Assembly (NCBI RefSeq): GCF_030812335.1
Contig: NZ_JAUSSN010000009.1
Location: 1 to 64,000, forward strand
Reading direction: 5' to 3'
Length of the DNA: 64,000 bases
Source: Pseudarthrobacter oxydans
GTDB lineage: Bacteria; Actinomycetota; Actinomycetes; Actinomycetales; Micrococcaceae
The notes beneath the pieces were generated by a model. That model made no database searches, had not been told where the DNA came from, and saw only the letters and a program-made list of their open reading frames with translations. The position numbers were made by a program, and so were the translations under genes. This document shows, one piece after another, positions 18,672 through 29,955 of this stretch (position 1 is the first letter of the stretch; every line of letters begins with the position of its first letter).

Positions 18672-18717
18672 TAGAGCAGGGCCAAAAGGACCCCCTATGA
18701 AGTTTTTCGGTGGGGAC

Positions 18718-18972
18718 TTAGGAGTCGCCGCCGCTGAACCGCATGATCAGGCCGAGGCCGACGATCACGAGGCCCCACGTGATACCAAGGATGACCGTGA
18801 AGCGGTTCAGGTTCCGCTCGGCCACCCCGGAGGAACTGAGGCCGGAGCTCATGCCGCCGCCGAACATGTCGGACAGACCGCCACCACGACCCTTGTGGAG
18901 CAGGATGAGCAGGGTCAGCAGGAGGCTGGTGATGCCCAGGAGGACCTGCAGAATGACATGAAGAACGTCCAC
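18718..18972 (-). CDS. secG: Preprotein translocase subunit SecG
   Basis: Small auxiliary subunit of the SecYEG protein-export channel. The 84-residue protein has two membrane segments (about residues 2-25 and 58-78) flanking the family loop LHKGRGGGLSDMFGGG. The start is GTG at 18972 with an AAAGG ribosome-binding site. It lies 49 bases after tpiA in the gap-pgk-tpiA-secG order that is widespread in Gram-positive bacteria. The 117 bases between its stop and rbpA hold only a weak GGGTCC-TTTT-GGCCC stem. Confidence 0.93.
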   Translation of the reverse strand: MDVLHVILQVLLGITSLLLTLLILLHKGRGGGLSDMFGGGMSSGLSSSGVAERNLNRFTVILGITWGLVIVGLGLIMRFSGGDS

Positions 18973-19021
18973 GACGGCCTTTCAGAAGATTTGGATTGCG
19001 GGGGCCACTACGGTGTCCGGA

Positions 19022-19837
19022 CTAATCCGTCAGCAGGTGACTCTCGAACCTGACAATATTAGCAAACTCGGCAGCGTCCAGGCTGGCACCGCCGACCAGC
19101 AGTCCGTCCACGTCGCGTTCCTTGAGAATCGAGGCGGCGTTGTTGGCCTTGACCGAGCCGCCGTAGAGCAGGCGGGTCTTGGCGGCGACGTCCGCGCCGA
19201 AGAGCGTGGCGAGCTCGGCGCGGATGGCGGCGCACATTTCCTGGGCGTCGTCCGGCCCGGCAACTTCACCGGTGCCGATGGCCCAGACCGGCTCGTAGGC
19301 CACGACGAGCTCGGCGGCCTGCTCGGGGGTGAGGCCCTCGACGCCGGCGCGGAGCTGCGCGAGCGTGTGGTCGACGTGTGTTCCGGCCTGCCGGATTTCC
19401 AGTCCTTCACCGACGCAGAGCACCGGGGTGATGCCGTGACGGAAGGCGGCCTTGGTCTTGGCGTTCAGCACCTCGTCCGTCTCGTGGTGGATGGTCCGGC
19501 GTTCGCTGTGGCCGACGAGGACGTAGCTGCAGCCGAGCTTGGCGAGGAACTGCCCGGAGATGTCGCCCGTGTAGGCGCCGGAGTCGGCCGGGGAGAGATC
19601 CTGGCCGCCGTAGACAATCTTCAGCTCGTCGCCCTGGACCAGGGTCTGGACGCCGCGCAGGTCGGTGAACGGCGGGAAGACGGCGACCTCCACCCGGCTG
19701 TAGTCGTGCTTGGCGTCGGACAGGGTCCAGGCCAGTTTCTGCAGGAGGGTGATGGCCTGGACGTGGTCCATGTTCATCTTCCAGTTGCCCGCGATGAAGG
19801 GCGTGCGGTCGAAGGTGCCGTTGGTTGAAGTAGTCAC
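19022..19837 (-). CDS. tpiA: Triosephosphate isomerase
   Basis: Interconverts dihydroxyacetone phosphate and glyceraldehyde-3-phosphate. The 271-residue protein has the GNWKMN substrate lysine motif, the HSERR segment with the catalytic histidine, and [12 protein letters not shown] with the catalytic glutamate. The GTG at 19837 is used because GGGAG lies five bases upstream; a TTG four codons earlier overlaps that site. It follows pgk by 81 bases. Confidence 0.95.
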   Translation of the reverse strand: MTTSTNGTFDRTPFIAGNWKMNMDHVQAITLLQKLAWTLSDAKHDYSRVEVAVFPPFTDLRGVQTLVQGDELKIVYGGQDLSPADSGAYTGDISGQFLAKLGCSYVLVGHSERRTIHHETDEVLNAKTKAAFRHGITPVLCVGEGLEIRQAGTHVDHTLAQLRAGVEGLTPEQAAELVVAYEPVWAIGTGEVAGPDDAQEMCAAIRAELATLFGADVAAKTRLLYGGSVKANNAASILKERDVDGLLVGGASLDAAEFANIVRFESHLLTD

Positions 19838-19867
19838 GTGGTCTCCCAAAAGGTCGTAGCAGTGGAA

Positions 19868-19912
19868 CAGCCAGCAGGGCGCCCCGTCCTGGGATGGGCG
19901 CCCTGCCGGCTG
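19868..19912 (-). terminator. Long hairpin between pgk and tpiA
   Basis: A 17-bp stem with a single G-U/C mismatch, arms 19868-19884 and 19896-19912 around an 11-base loop, beginning six bases past the pgk stop. There is no T-run, so it may set relative pgk and tpiA mRNA levels by partial termination or by protecting a 3' end. Confidence 0.5.
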
Positions 19913-19918
19913 GAGGGT

Positions 19919-21145
<1,227 letters not shown>

Positions 21146-21155
21146 GAGTCTTACC

Positions 21156-22217
<1,062 letters not shown>

Positions 22218-22334
22218 TCAAGCCAACTAACAGATCCCGCACGCCATTGGGCAGAGATGATTAACAGATCGGAGGGCGACCAGCCACATTGCTGAAGGCT
22301 AACCGCCTTCCGTGACCTATCTTACGTTTAACTT

Positions 22335-22364
22335 GGCCTGCCCCCGCAAGTGCGGGGGCAGGCC
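22335..22364 (-). terminator. Terminator hairpin downstream of sodA
   Basis: A perfect 13-bp inverted repeat, GGCCTGCCCCCGC at 22335-22347 and its complement at 22352-22364, with a four-base AAGT loop. It begins 85 bases beyond the sodA stop and ahead of the probable gap promoter. The rest of the 282-bp gap-sodA interval holds a TAACAGATC direct repeat at 22228 and 22262 and nothing else recognised. Confidence 0.75.
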
Positions 22365-22448
22365 GTCCACGATTTGAGCCAACCGGCCCAAATTGTGAAG
22401 TTTGTTACAGGAGCATGAACTCCGTCACACGGATGAGGTCACGGTGTG

Positions 22449-23072
22449 TTAGAGCGTGATCAGGCCGGTGGCGTTCTTGCGGGCGGCGTCAAAGCGCTTG
22501 GAGACGTCGGCCCAGTTCACAATGTTCCAGAAAGCCTTGACGTAATCGGCCTTGACGTTGACGTAGTCCAGGTAGAAGGCGTGCTCCCACATGTCCAGCA
22601 TCAGCAGCGGGGTGGTGCCGAGTGCGACGTTGCCCTGCTGATCGTAGAGCTGCTCGATGACAAGGTTGCCGCCGATGGGCTCGTAGGCCAGGAAGCCCCA
22701 GCCGGATCCCTGCAGGCCCAGCGCCGCGGCGCTGAACTGGGCGCGGAACGCGTCGAAGGAGCCGAACGCGTCGTCGATCGCGGCTGCCAGCTCACCCTCG
22801 GGCTTGTCGCCGCCGTCCGGGGAGAGGTTGTTCCAGAACACCGAGTGGTTGATGTGCCCGCCGGTGTGGAACGCGAGGTCCTTGGAGAGGCGGTTGATGT
22901 TGGCGAAGTCGCCCTTGTCGCGTGCCTCGGCCAGCTGGGCGAGGGCGTTGTTGGCGCCGGCCACGTAGGCGGCGTGGTGCTTGCTGTGGTGCAGCTCCAT
23001 GATCCGCGCGGAAATGTGGGGCTCCAGCGCTGCGTAGTCATAGCTGAGTTCGGGCAGTACGTACTCGGTCAC
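22449..23072 (-). CDS. sodA: Superoxide dismutase (Mn/Fe family)
   Basis: Removes superoxide in the cytoplasm. The 207-residue protein has the family metal ligands: His in [13 protein letters not shown], His in HINHSVFW, and [11 protein letters not shown] near the C-terminus. The GTG at 23072 ([13 protein letters not shown]) is chosen for the strong GGAGGA site just upstream; a longer frame to 23177 is unsupported. Metal choice between Mn and Fe cannot be fixed from sequence reading alone. It appears monocistronic, with a 172-bp gap to whiA. Confidence 0.95.
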   Translation of the reverse strand: MTEYVLPELSYDYAALEPHISARIMELHHSKHHAAYVAGANNALAQLAEARDKGDFANINRLSKDLAFHTGGHINHSVFWNNLSPDGGDKPEGELAAAIDDAFGSFDAFRAQFSAAALGLQGSGWGFLAYEPIGGNLVIEQLYDQQGNVALGTTPLLMLDMWEHAFYLDYVNVKADYVKAFWNIVNWADVSKRFDAARKNATGLITL

Positions 23073-23244
23073 AAAATCCTCCAATGTCGTGGACTGGTTG
23101 TCCGTTGGGTAACTCTCGGATTGTGCATCCGGATGTTGTGGCACCCGGAAGTCTCTGGATCGGAATCCAGTGGGCATAGCCTCCGGTCTCGCTGAGGTAT
23201 TCCCGCCGGTCCGATCCGATTCTGCAGATGTTTCTCCGGTGAGG

Positions 23245-24225
23245 CTACTCGTCGAGCATTTCCGGCGTCACATTGGCTTCCGTGCCGGGGATGCCGAGGT
23301 CCTGGGCGCGTTTGTCCGCCATGGCCAGCAGGCGGCGGATCCGTCCGGCGATGGCGTCCTTGGTCATGACGGGGTCCGCGAGGCGGCCGAGTTCGTCGAG
23401 GCTGGCCTGCTTGTGCGCCACGCGGAGTTCACCGGCGTACTTCAGGTGGTCCGGGACGTCGTCGCCGAGGATCTCCAGGGCACGGTCCACGCGGGCGCCC
23501 GCGGCGACTGCAGCCTGCGCCGACCGCCGCAGGTTGGCGTCGTCGAAGTTGGCGAGCCGGTTGGCGGTGGCCCGGACTTCCTTGCGCATCCGCCTTTCCT
23601 CCCACACCATAAGCGCGTCGTGGGCGCCCATCCGGGTCAGCAGTGCGGCGATCGTGTCGCCGTCGCGGATCACGACGCGGTCCACTCCCCTGACCTCGCG
23701 GGCCTTGGCCTGGATGCCCAGCCGGCGGGCCGCGCCCACGAGGGCCAGGGCCGATTCGGGGCCGGGGCAGGTGACCTCCATGGCGGAGGACCGGCCGGGC
23801 TCGGTGAGGGAGCCGTGGGCCAGGAAGGCGCCGCGCCAGACGGCCTCGGCGTCGGCGGCGGATCCGTTCACCACAACCGAGGGCAGCCCGCGGACCGGCC
23901 GGCCCCTGGCGTCCAGCAGGCCGGTCTGGCGCGCGAGGGCCTCGCCGTCGCGCACCACCCGGACGACGTAGCGGCTGCCGCGGCGCAGCCCGCCGCCGGA
24001 GACGACAATGATCTCGCTCTGGTGCCCGTAAACCTCGGCGATGGCGGCGCGCAGCCGCCGCGCGGTCGAGGCGAGGTCCACTTCGGCCTCGATCACGATC
24101 CGGCCGGAGATGATGTGGAGTCCGCCGGCGAAGCGAAGCATGGCGGACACTTCAGCCTTGCGGACCGAGGACTTCTTGATGTCCAGCCGGGAAAGTTCTT
24201 CCTTGACTGATGCTGTCAGTGCCAT
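23245..24225 (-). CDS. whiA: Sporulation/division regulator WhiA
   Basis: DNA-binding protein conserved in Gram-positive bacteria, required for sporulation septation in Streptomyces and linked to cell division elsewhere. The 326-residue protein has an N-terminal LAGLIDADG-homing-endonuclease-like fold and a C-terminal helix-turn-helix ([24 protein letters not shown]). The ATG at 24225 ([14 protein letters not shown]) matches the family start and follows an AGGAAA site. It is the last gene of rapZ-yvcK-whiA, ten bases after yvcK. Confidence 0.95.
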   Translation of the reverse strand: MALTASVKEELSRLDIKKSSVRKAEVSAMLRFAGGLHIISGRIVIEAEVDLASTARRLRAAIAEVYGHQSEIIVVSGGGLRRGSRYVVRVVRDGEALARQTGLLDARGRPVRGLPSVVVNGSAADAEAVWRGAFLAHGSLTEPGRSSAMEVTCPGPESALALVGAARRLGIQAKAREVRGVDRVVIRDGDTIAALLTRMGAHDALMVWEERRMRKEVRATANRLANFDDANLRRSAQAAVAAGARVDRALEILGDDVPDHLKYAGELRVAHKQASLDELGRLADPVMTKDAIAGRIRRLLAMADKRAQDLGIPGTEANVTPEMLDE

Positions 24226-24235
24226 GGCACTTTTC

Positions 24236-25255
24236 CTACCTGTTCCCGAAAATGTCGTGGTACGCCGTTGCCAGACGCAGCGGGTCGTGGATCGGCCGGC
24301 GGCTCGACGCCCCCACTTTACCCAACACCACCTCCGCACCCAGCATCCCGGCCGCCCGTTCGAAATCGGCGCGGTCCGTCACGGAGGCCGGATCGGCCAG
24401 GACGACGTCGATCGTGAAGTCCGGGGCGTAGTCCCGGAGCACCCGCAAATGGTCGGCGGCGGACATGCCGAGGGTTTCCTTGGTGTCCGTGGCGAGGTTC
24501 ATGGTGAGGCACCGGCGGGCGGCCGTGTTGCAGAGCGCATCGCGCATTTCCGGCAGCAGCAGGTGCGGCAGTACGGAGGTGTACCAGGAGCCGGGGCCCA
24601 GGATGACCCAGTCGGCGAGTTCGATCGCGGTGAGCGCCTCGATGCAGGCGGGGGCGTTCTCGGGCAGCAGCCGGACGCGTTCCAGCGAACCGGCGACGGC
24701 GCACTTCGCCTGGCCGGTCAGGGTCTGCAGCGCCTGGCTGCCGTCCGGCGCGGTGACCCGGACCTGGCCCTCGATGGTCAGCGGGACACTGGACATCGGC
24801 AGGACCTCCCCGCGGGCGCCCAGCAGCGCGCCGGCCCACTTCAGGCCAGCCACCGTGTCGCCGAGGAGCTCCCACAGGGTCACGATCAGCAGATTGCCCA
24901 TGGCGTGTTCGTCGAGGGAACCGCCGCGGCCCTTGCCGGGCGCGAAGCGGTGCTGCATGACGTCGCGCCACGTGCGGCCCCAGTCGGTGTCGTCACAGAG
25001 CGCCGACAGCGCCATCCGGAGGTCGCCGGGCGGCAGGACGCCGTACTCCTCGCGCAGCCTGCCCGAGGACCCGCCATCGTCCGCGACGGTGACGACGGCG
25101 GTCAGCTCGGACGTGAGCAGGCGCAGCGCCGACAGCGACGCGGCGAGGCCGTGGCCGCCGCCGAGCGCCACGACGGAGGGACCTTTGTCCTGCTGGCTGG
25201 CAAAGGCGGCGCTGGCCGGAGGGACGAGCGGCAGTGGCCCGGTGAGCAGCGCCAT
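24236..25255 (-). CDS. yvcK: YvcK/CofD-family protein (gluconeogenesis factor)
   Basis: A 339-residue Rossmann-like protein of the YvcK family, needed in Bacillus for growth on gluconeogenic carbon and for cell-shape control, and known to bind UDP-sugars. Family motifs are [18 protein letters not shown] and [15 protein letters not shown] near the N-terminus and [14 protein letters not shown] in the middle. Its ATG overlaps the rapZ stop by one base (TAATG). The symbol follows the family; the local role is inferred. Confidence 0.92.
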   Translation of the reverse strand: MALLTGPLPLVPPASAAFASQQDKGPSVVALGGGHGLAASLSALRLLTSELTAVVTVADDGGSSGRLREEYGVLPPGDLRMALSALCDDTDWGRTWRDVMQHRFAPGKGRGGSLDEHAMGNLLIVTLWELLGDTVAGLKWAGALLGARGEVLPMSSVPLTIEGQVRVTAPDGSQALQTLTGQAKCAVAGSLERVRLLPENAPACIEALTAIELADWVILGPGSWYTSVLPHLLLPEMRDALCNTAARRCLTMNLATDTKETLGMSAADHLRVLRDYAPDFTIDVVLADPASVTDRADFERAAGMLGAEVVLGKVGASSRRPIHDPLRLATAYHDIFGNR

Positions 25256-26178
25256 TATTCGCGGCCCAGGTCCCGGTGGGTGGTGGTCACGGTGACCCGC
25301 GGGTACTGCGCGAGCCGGCGGGACAGCTCGACGGCGACGGCGACCGAGCGGTGTTTGCCGCCGGTGCAGCCGACGGCGATCGTGGCGTAGTGCTTGTTCT
25401 CCCGGCGATAGCCGTCGAGGACCGGTTCGAGGGCCAGCACATAGCGTTCCACGAAGTTGCTGACGCCCTGCGCCTCCAGCACGTAGTCGCTGACGTCCCG
25501 GTCCAGCCCGGTGTGCGGGCGCAGCGCCGGCACCCAGTGCGGGTTGGGGATGAAGCGGGCGTCGGCGACGAAGTTGGCGTCGACCGGGAGCCCGTATTTG
25601 AAGCCGAAGCTCATCACGTTCAGGCGGAGGGCCACGGGCCCGGTTTCGCTGAACAGTTCGGTGATCGCGGTGGCGAGGCCGTGGACGTTCAGGGTGGACG
25701 TGTCCAGCACGATGTCGGCGGACGTGCGGAGTTCGTGCAGCAGTTCACGTTCGGCGGCGATGCCGTCCAGGATCCTGCCGCCGCCCTGCAGCGGGTGGGG
25801 GCGCCGGCCCTGCTCGAAGCGGCGGACGAGGACGTCGTCGTTCGCGTCGAGGAACAGCACCCGGAACCCGACGCCGCTGGCTTCCAGGTTGCGCAGGGCG
25901 GTGCGGATGTCAGCGAACAGCTCCTTGCTGCGGACGTCCATCACGACCGCGAGCTTGGAAATGGAACCCGGCGCGTGGGACACGATTTCCGCTAGCGTGC
26001 CGAGCATCTGCGGGGGGAGGTTTTCCACGACGTACCAGCCGTGGTCCTCCAACGCGTCCGAGGCAGTGCTCCGGCCGGCTCCCGACATGCCCGTCACCAC
26101 GAGCAGTTCGGCCTCGACGGGTTTGACCGGCGTCATGCCGTCCGGCTCCGTTCCGGATCCTGCCGTCGACTCTGCCAT
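25255..26178 (-). CDS. rapZ: RNase adapter/nucleotide-binding protein RapZ
   Basis: A P-loop protein of 307 residues. RapZ in Escherichia coli delivers small RNA GlmZ to RNase E; the actinobacterial role is unclear. The N-terminal Walker [12 protein letters not shown] and the C-terminal block [13 protein letters not shown] with SRRLA are both present. The N-terminus carries about 20 extra residues before the P-loop. First gene of the conserved rapZ-yvcK-whiA cluster and directly downstream of uvrC. Confidence 0.93.
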   Translation of the reverse strand: MAESTAGSGTEPDGMTPVKPVEAELLVVTGMSGAGRSTASDALEDHGWYVVENLPPQMLGTLAEIVSHAPGSISKLAVVMDVRSKELFADIRTALRNLEASGVGFRVLFLDANDDVLVRRFEQGRRPHPLQGGGRILDGIAAERELLHELRTSADIVLDTSTLNVHGLATAITELFSETGPVALRLNVMSFGFKYGLPVDANFVADARFIPNPHWVPALRPHTGLDRDVSDYVLEAQGVSNFVERYVLALEPVLDGYRRENKHYATIAVGCTGGKHRSVAVAVELSRRLAQYPRVTVTTTHRDLGRE

Positions 26179-26276
26179 CAGTGAAGCCCCGTTCTGCTGT
26201 GCTGTTGTTCGCGATTGCTGCCGGGCGCGGCCCGCGGTGCGATGAACCGCCCCGCGCCGTTTCCCAAGTCCCTACC

Positions 26277-26307
26277 CTAGCTAAGTTTGCCGGGGCTAGC
26301 TAAGTTT
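26277..26307. repeat. 12-bp direct repeat at the end of uvrC
   Basis: CTAGCTAAGTTT occurs at 26277-26288 and again at 26296-26307, with seven bases between. The second copy contains the TAG stop of uvrC on the minus strand. The 121-bp uvrC-rapZ gap contains no other recognisable element. Confidence 0.8.
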
Positions 26308-28330
26308 CCAGGATTTCGCCGGTGGTCATGTTGATGGCGGGGACGGTGGCGGAACCGCCGTCGTCGTCGGTGAAGTGCCGGACGATCGCCGCAGCCAGCG
26401 ACGGGCCGATCCCCTTGGCGCCGGTGAGTTCCTCGACGCTGGCCGTCCTGATGCTCTTGACCGAGCCAAACTGGGCGAGCAGGGCCTTGCGCTTGGACTC
26501 GCCGAGGCCGGGCACACCGTCGAGCGCGGACACGGTCATCGCCTTGCCGCGCTTCTGCCGGTGGAAGGAAATCGCGAAGCGGTGGGCCTCGTCGCGGACG
26601 CGCTGCAGCAGGTACAGCCCGGCCGAGGCGCGCGGCAGGATCACCGGGAAGTCGCTGTCCGGCAGCCAGACCTCCTCGAGCCGTTTGGCGAGCCCGACGA
26701 CGTAGACATCGTCGATGCCCAGTTCGGCCAGGGCGCGGGCGGCCGCGTTGACCTGCGGCTTGCCGCCGTCGACCACCACGAGGTTGGGCGGGTAGGCGAA
26801 CCTGGTCCGCGGCGCGGGGGTCGTTGTGTCGGCGACGGCCACCGCGGAGGAAGCCGCAACGGCGGCGTCGGCCGTGGCGTTGAGCAGGGCCTGATGGCCC
26901 GGCTGCCGGGCGGCGTCCGCCAGCACGGTCTTCTCCTGGAGGTAGTTCCGGAACCGCCGGGTCAGGACGTCATGCATGGCCGCGGTGTCGTCCGTGGCGG
27001 CGGCGCCGGTGACGGAGAACTTCCGGTATTCGGACTTCTTCGGCAGCCCGTCCTCGACCACCACCATGGACCCGACCACGTTGGTGCCCTGGACGTGCGA
27101 GATGTCGAAGCATTCGATCCGCATCAGCGCGACCGGCAGTTCGAGGGCCTCCTGCAGTTCCTGCAGCGCCTGGGACCGCAGGGTCAGATCGCCGGCGCGG
27201 CGGGATTTGTGCAGCTTGAGGGCGTGCTCGGCGTTGTCCCGGACGGTGGACAGCAGGGCGGCCTTGTCCCCGCGCTGCGGCACACGGACATCGACCCTCG
27301 CCCCGCGCAGCCCGCTGAGCCACTGCGCCAGCTCCGCGGCGTTGCTGGGCTCCGTCGGGACGAGGACCTCGCGGGGCAGCCTGCCCTGCAGGCCGGCCTC
27401 CTCGCCGTACACCTGCTGGAGCAGGTGCTCAACAAGATCGGGCGTGGTCGAGTCCTCGACCTTTTCGACGACCCAGCCGCGCTGGCCGCGGATCCGGCCG
27501 CCGCGGACGTGGAAGACCTGCACGGCGGCTTCGAGTTCATCCTCGTGCAGTGCAAAGACATCGGCGTCGGTGCCCTCGGCGAGGACGACGGCGTTGCGTT
27601 CGAACACCTTCTTGAGGGCGACAATGTCGTCGCGGATCCGCGCGGCACGCTCGTAGTCCAGTTCCGCCACGGCGGCGGCCATGTCCTTTTCCAGCCGCGT
27701 GACGAACGGCTTGGCCTCGCCGCCCATGAAGGTGCAGAAGTCCTCGGCCAGGGCGCGGTGGTCCTCGGCGGAGATGCGGCCGACGCAGGGAGCCGCGCAC
27801 TTGTCGATGTAGCCGAGCAGGCAGGGCCTGCCGCTGGCCTCGGCCCGTTTCAGGACGCCGGGGCTGCAGCTGCGGACGGGGAAGACACGCAGCAGGGTGT
27901 CCATCGTGTCGCGGATCGCACCGGCGGTATAGGGGCCGAAGTAGCGGGTGCCCTTGCGGCGTTCGCCGCGCAGGACCTGGACGCGGGGGTACTTCTCCGC
28001 CATCGAGACGGCCAGGTAGGGGTAGCTTTTGTCGTCCCGGAACATCACGTTGAACCGGGGCTTGAATTCCTTGATCCAGGTGTATTCGAGCTGCAGCGAC
28101 TCGAGCTCGCTGCCGACGACGGTCCACTCGACGCTGCTGGCCGCATGGACCATCGCGTAGGTTTTGGGGAGCAGCCCGGCCGGGTTGGCGAAGTAGGAGT
28201 TCAGCCGAGCACGGAGGTTCTTGGCCTTGCCGACATAGATGACCCGGCCGTGCGGGTCGCGGAAGCGGTACACGCCCGGATTGGTCGGAATCTCACCCGT
28301 CTGGGGTCGGTAACTCGCTGGATCTGCCAC
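26300..28330 (-). CDS. uvrC: Excinuclease ABC subunit C
   Basis: Makes the dual incisions in nucleotide excision repair. The 676-residue protein has an N-terminal GIY-YIG nuclease ([27 protein letters not shown] region), a UVR motif near [17 protein letters not shown], an RNase H-like C-terminal nuclease with VVVDGGKPQ and a closing helix-hairpin-helix ([14 protein letters not shown]). The start is GTG at 28330, seven bases after a TAGACT -10 box, so it is probably leaderless. Confidence 0.96.
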   Translation of the reverse strand: MADPASYRPQTGEIPTNPGVYRFRDPHGRVIYVGKAKNLRARLNSYFANPAGLLPKTYAMVHAASSVEWTVVGSELESLQLEYTWIKEFKPRFNVMFRDDKSYPYLAVSMAEKYPRVQVLRGERRKGTRYFGPYTAGAIRDTMDTLLRVFPVRSCSPGVLKRAEASGRPCLLGYIDKCAAPCVGRISAEDHRALAEDFCTFMGGEAKPFVTRLEKDMAAAVAELDYERAARIRDDIVALKKVFERNAVVLAEGTDADVFALHEDELEAAVQVFHVRGGRIRGQRGWVVEKVEDSTTPDLVEHLLQQVYGEEAGLQGRLPREVLVPTEPSNAAELAQWLSGLRGARVDVRVPQRGDKAALLSTVRDNAEHALKLHKSRRAGDLTLRSQALQELQEALELPVALMRIECFDISHVQGTNVVGSMVVVEDGLPKKSEYRKFSVTGAAATDDTAAMHDVLTRRFRNYLQEKTVLADAARQPGHQALLNATADAAVAASSAVAVADTTTPAPRTRFAYPPNLVVVDGGKPQVNAAARALAELGIDDVYVVGLAKRLEEVWLPDSDFPVILPRASAGLYLLQRVRDEAHRFAISFHRQKRGKAMTVSALDGVPGLGESKRKALLAQFGSVKSIRTASVEELTGAKGIGPSLAAAIVRHFTDDDGGSATVPAINMTTGEILET

Positions 28331-28336
28331 AGTTCA

Positions 28337-28342
28337 AGTCTA
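28337..28342 (-). promoter_or_regulatory. -10 element of leaderless uvrC
   Basis: TAGACT on the minus strand with exactly six bases between it and the GTG start. No ribosome-binding site fits between them. Confidence 0.6.
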
Positions 28343-28401
28343 CTGAGCCTGAGGCCGTTCCCCGGACGGGGCCTGGCCGTCAGGGCGTGCTGGTCCTCTT
28401 T

Positions 28402-29070
28402 TTAATCAACGGATTTGCTCTGGTTGTAGCTCGTGGAGCGTTCCTGGCCGCTGAGTTCCGCGATCGCGTCCATGATGCGGTCGGTGGCCTGCCGGCGGGC
28501 GGGCAGGGAGTGGTCCGGACCGGTCTTGTCGAAGTACAGCGGTGCACCGACTTTCATGGTGAAGTGCTGCGGCTTGACCGACTTGCTGTCCGCCGGCTGG
28601 AGGTGCTCGGTGCCGATCAGTCCGACCGGGATCACCGGGGCGCCCGTGGTCAGGGCAAGCCAGCCGACGCCGGTGCGGCCACGGTAGAGGATGCCGTCGC
28701 GGGAGCGTGTTCCCTCCGGGTAGATGCCGACGCCCTTGCCGGAGTCGAGGATGGCCAGCAGGGTTTTAAGCGCCTGGACACTGGCGGCCTGTTCGCCGCG
28801 TTCGACCGGGATGGAGCCGACAGCCTCGAAGAAGGATTTCATCACCTTGCCCTTGACCCCGCCGGTGGTGAAATATTCCGCTTTGGCGAAGAAGGCCACG
28901 GGGCGGGGCATGAGCGCCTGGACGATGACGCTGTCCAGGAAGGACAAGTGGTTGGGGGCCACGATGAACGGGCCCTCCTTGGGCACGTTTTCGAGTCCGA
29001 TGACCGTGGGCCGGCACGTCGAGGTCACCAGGCCCCGCGTGGTCCAGCGGATTGCATCAAACATTGCCAT
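28402..29070 (-). CDS. 1-acyl-sn-glycerol-3-phosphate acyltransferase (PlsC family)
   Basis: Membrane-associated acyltransferase that makes phosphatidic acid. The 222-residue protein has the catalytic HX4D motif in NHLSFLDS and the glycerol-phosphate site YPEGTRSRDG. No clear membrane helix is present, as in many actinobacterial paralogues. It overlaps the HAD phosphatase gene by 14 bases, so the two form an operon. Several PlsC paralogues usually exist, so the physiological substrate is uncertain. Confidence 0.88.
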   Translation of the reverse strand: MAMFDAIRWTTRGLVTSTCRPTVIGLENVPKEGPFIVAPNHLSFLDSVIVQALMPRPVAFFAKAEYFTTGGVKGKVMKSFFEAVGSIPVERGEQAASVQALKTLLAILDSGKGVGIYPEGTRSRDGILYRGRTGVGWLALTTGAPVIPVGLIGTEHLQPADSKSVKPQHFTMKVGAPLYFDKTGPDHSLPARRQATDRIMDAIAELSGQERSTSYNQSKSVD

Positions 29071-29833
29071 CGGTGTGCACCTCGTCTGCGGCGTCGGTCA
29101 TCGGGTCAGCGGTCACTGCGTCCGGGGTCACGGCGGCTGCCCGCCCCGGATCCCGCCGGGCAATGGTCTTGTGGAGGGCTGCGCTGCTGTGCACGATCTC
29201 CACCGCGCCGGCCGCGTCCAGTTCGCCGTCCGGAGCGAAGCCCCAGCCTACGCCGATGCAGTCGATTCCATTGGCAGCCGCCCCGGCCACGTCCTGCGCC
29301 CGGTCCCCCACCATCACGGCATTCCGGGTGTCCACGCCGTGGTCGTTGGCCAGGTCCGCCAGTGCCGCGGCCACGATCGCCGCCTTCCCGGACGGCACCC
29401 CGGCCGCTGCCGCCTCGTCGGCGGCCGAGCCGCGGATGGTGTGGAACAGCGCGGCGATGCCGTGGTGCTCCAGGACGGTCCGGGCGATGCCCTCGGGTTT
29501 CTGGGTGGCGACGGCGATGGGCCGGCCCGCCTCGACGAAGGATTCCAGCAGCGCCCGGATTCCCGGGTACAGCAGGCTTTGGCCGATGCCGGTGGCGCGG
29601 TAGTGCGCGCGGTAGATGCGGATGGCGTCGTCCAGCCGCTCGGCCGGTACCCCGGCGATGTCCGTGAGGGAATGGCTGAGTTTCGGGCCGATCATGGCAT
29701 CCATCAGGGCTTTGTCGGGAACCCCGAGTCCGAGCTCGGTGAGGGCCGCCGCGATTCCGTCCGTTATCCCTCCGGCCGGATCGACAAGAGTGCCGTCCAG
29801 GTCGAAGATTACGGGCACTGTTGTTTGCGTCAC
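29057..29833 (-). CDS. HAD-family hydrolase (phosphoglycolate phosphatase-like)
   Basis: A 258-residue haloacid-dehalogenase-type phosphatase. Motif I is VIFDLDGTLVD at the N-terminus, motif II lies near VATQKPEG, and motifs III/IV around MVGDRAQDV. Similarity is to the Gph/PGP group, but HAD specificity cannot be read from sequence. The final 30 residues are a low-complexity Asp/Thr-rich tail that overlaps the acyltransferase start. Start is GTG at 29833. Confidence 0.85.
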   Translation of the reverse strand: MTQTTVPVIFDLDGTLVDPAGGITDGIAAALTELGLGVPDKALMDAMIGPKLSHSLTDIAGVPAERLDDAIRIYRAHYRATGIGQSLLYPGIRALLESFVEAGRPIAVATQKPEGIARTVLEHHGIAALFHTIRGSAADEAAAAGVPSGKAAIVAAALADLANDHGVDTRNAVMVGDRAQDVAGAAANGIDCIGVGWGFAPDGELDAAGAVEIVHSSAALHKTIARRDPGRAAAVTPDAVTADPMTDAADEVHTDGNV

Positions 29834-29906
29834 CGGCCTAGTTTCTCACGAGAGCACGGATGCCAGAAACTCACATGCCCCGGTGGGAATGTATCTGTGG
29901 CGGGGG

Positions 29907-29943
29907 GCCGGTGCCTCCGCGGCAAATCCGCGGAGACACCGGC
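29907..29943 (-). terminator. Terminator hairpin downstream of uvrA
   Basis: A 16-bp stem with one mismatch, arms 29907-29922 and 29928-29943, with a five-base CAAAT loop. It lies 13 bases past the uvrA stop and between uvrA and the HAD gene, both on the minus strand. Confidence 0.65.
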
Positions 29944-29955
29944 GCCGTGCGGTCG

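Noticed and set aside
28407..28436. SOS-like site near uvrC
   Set aside because: No TCGAA/TTCGA palindrome was found upstream of uvrC or uvrB.
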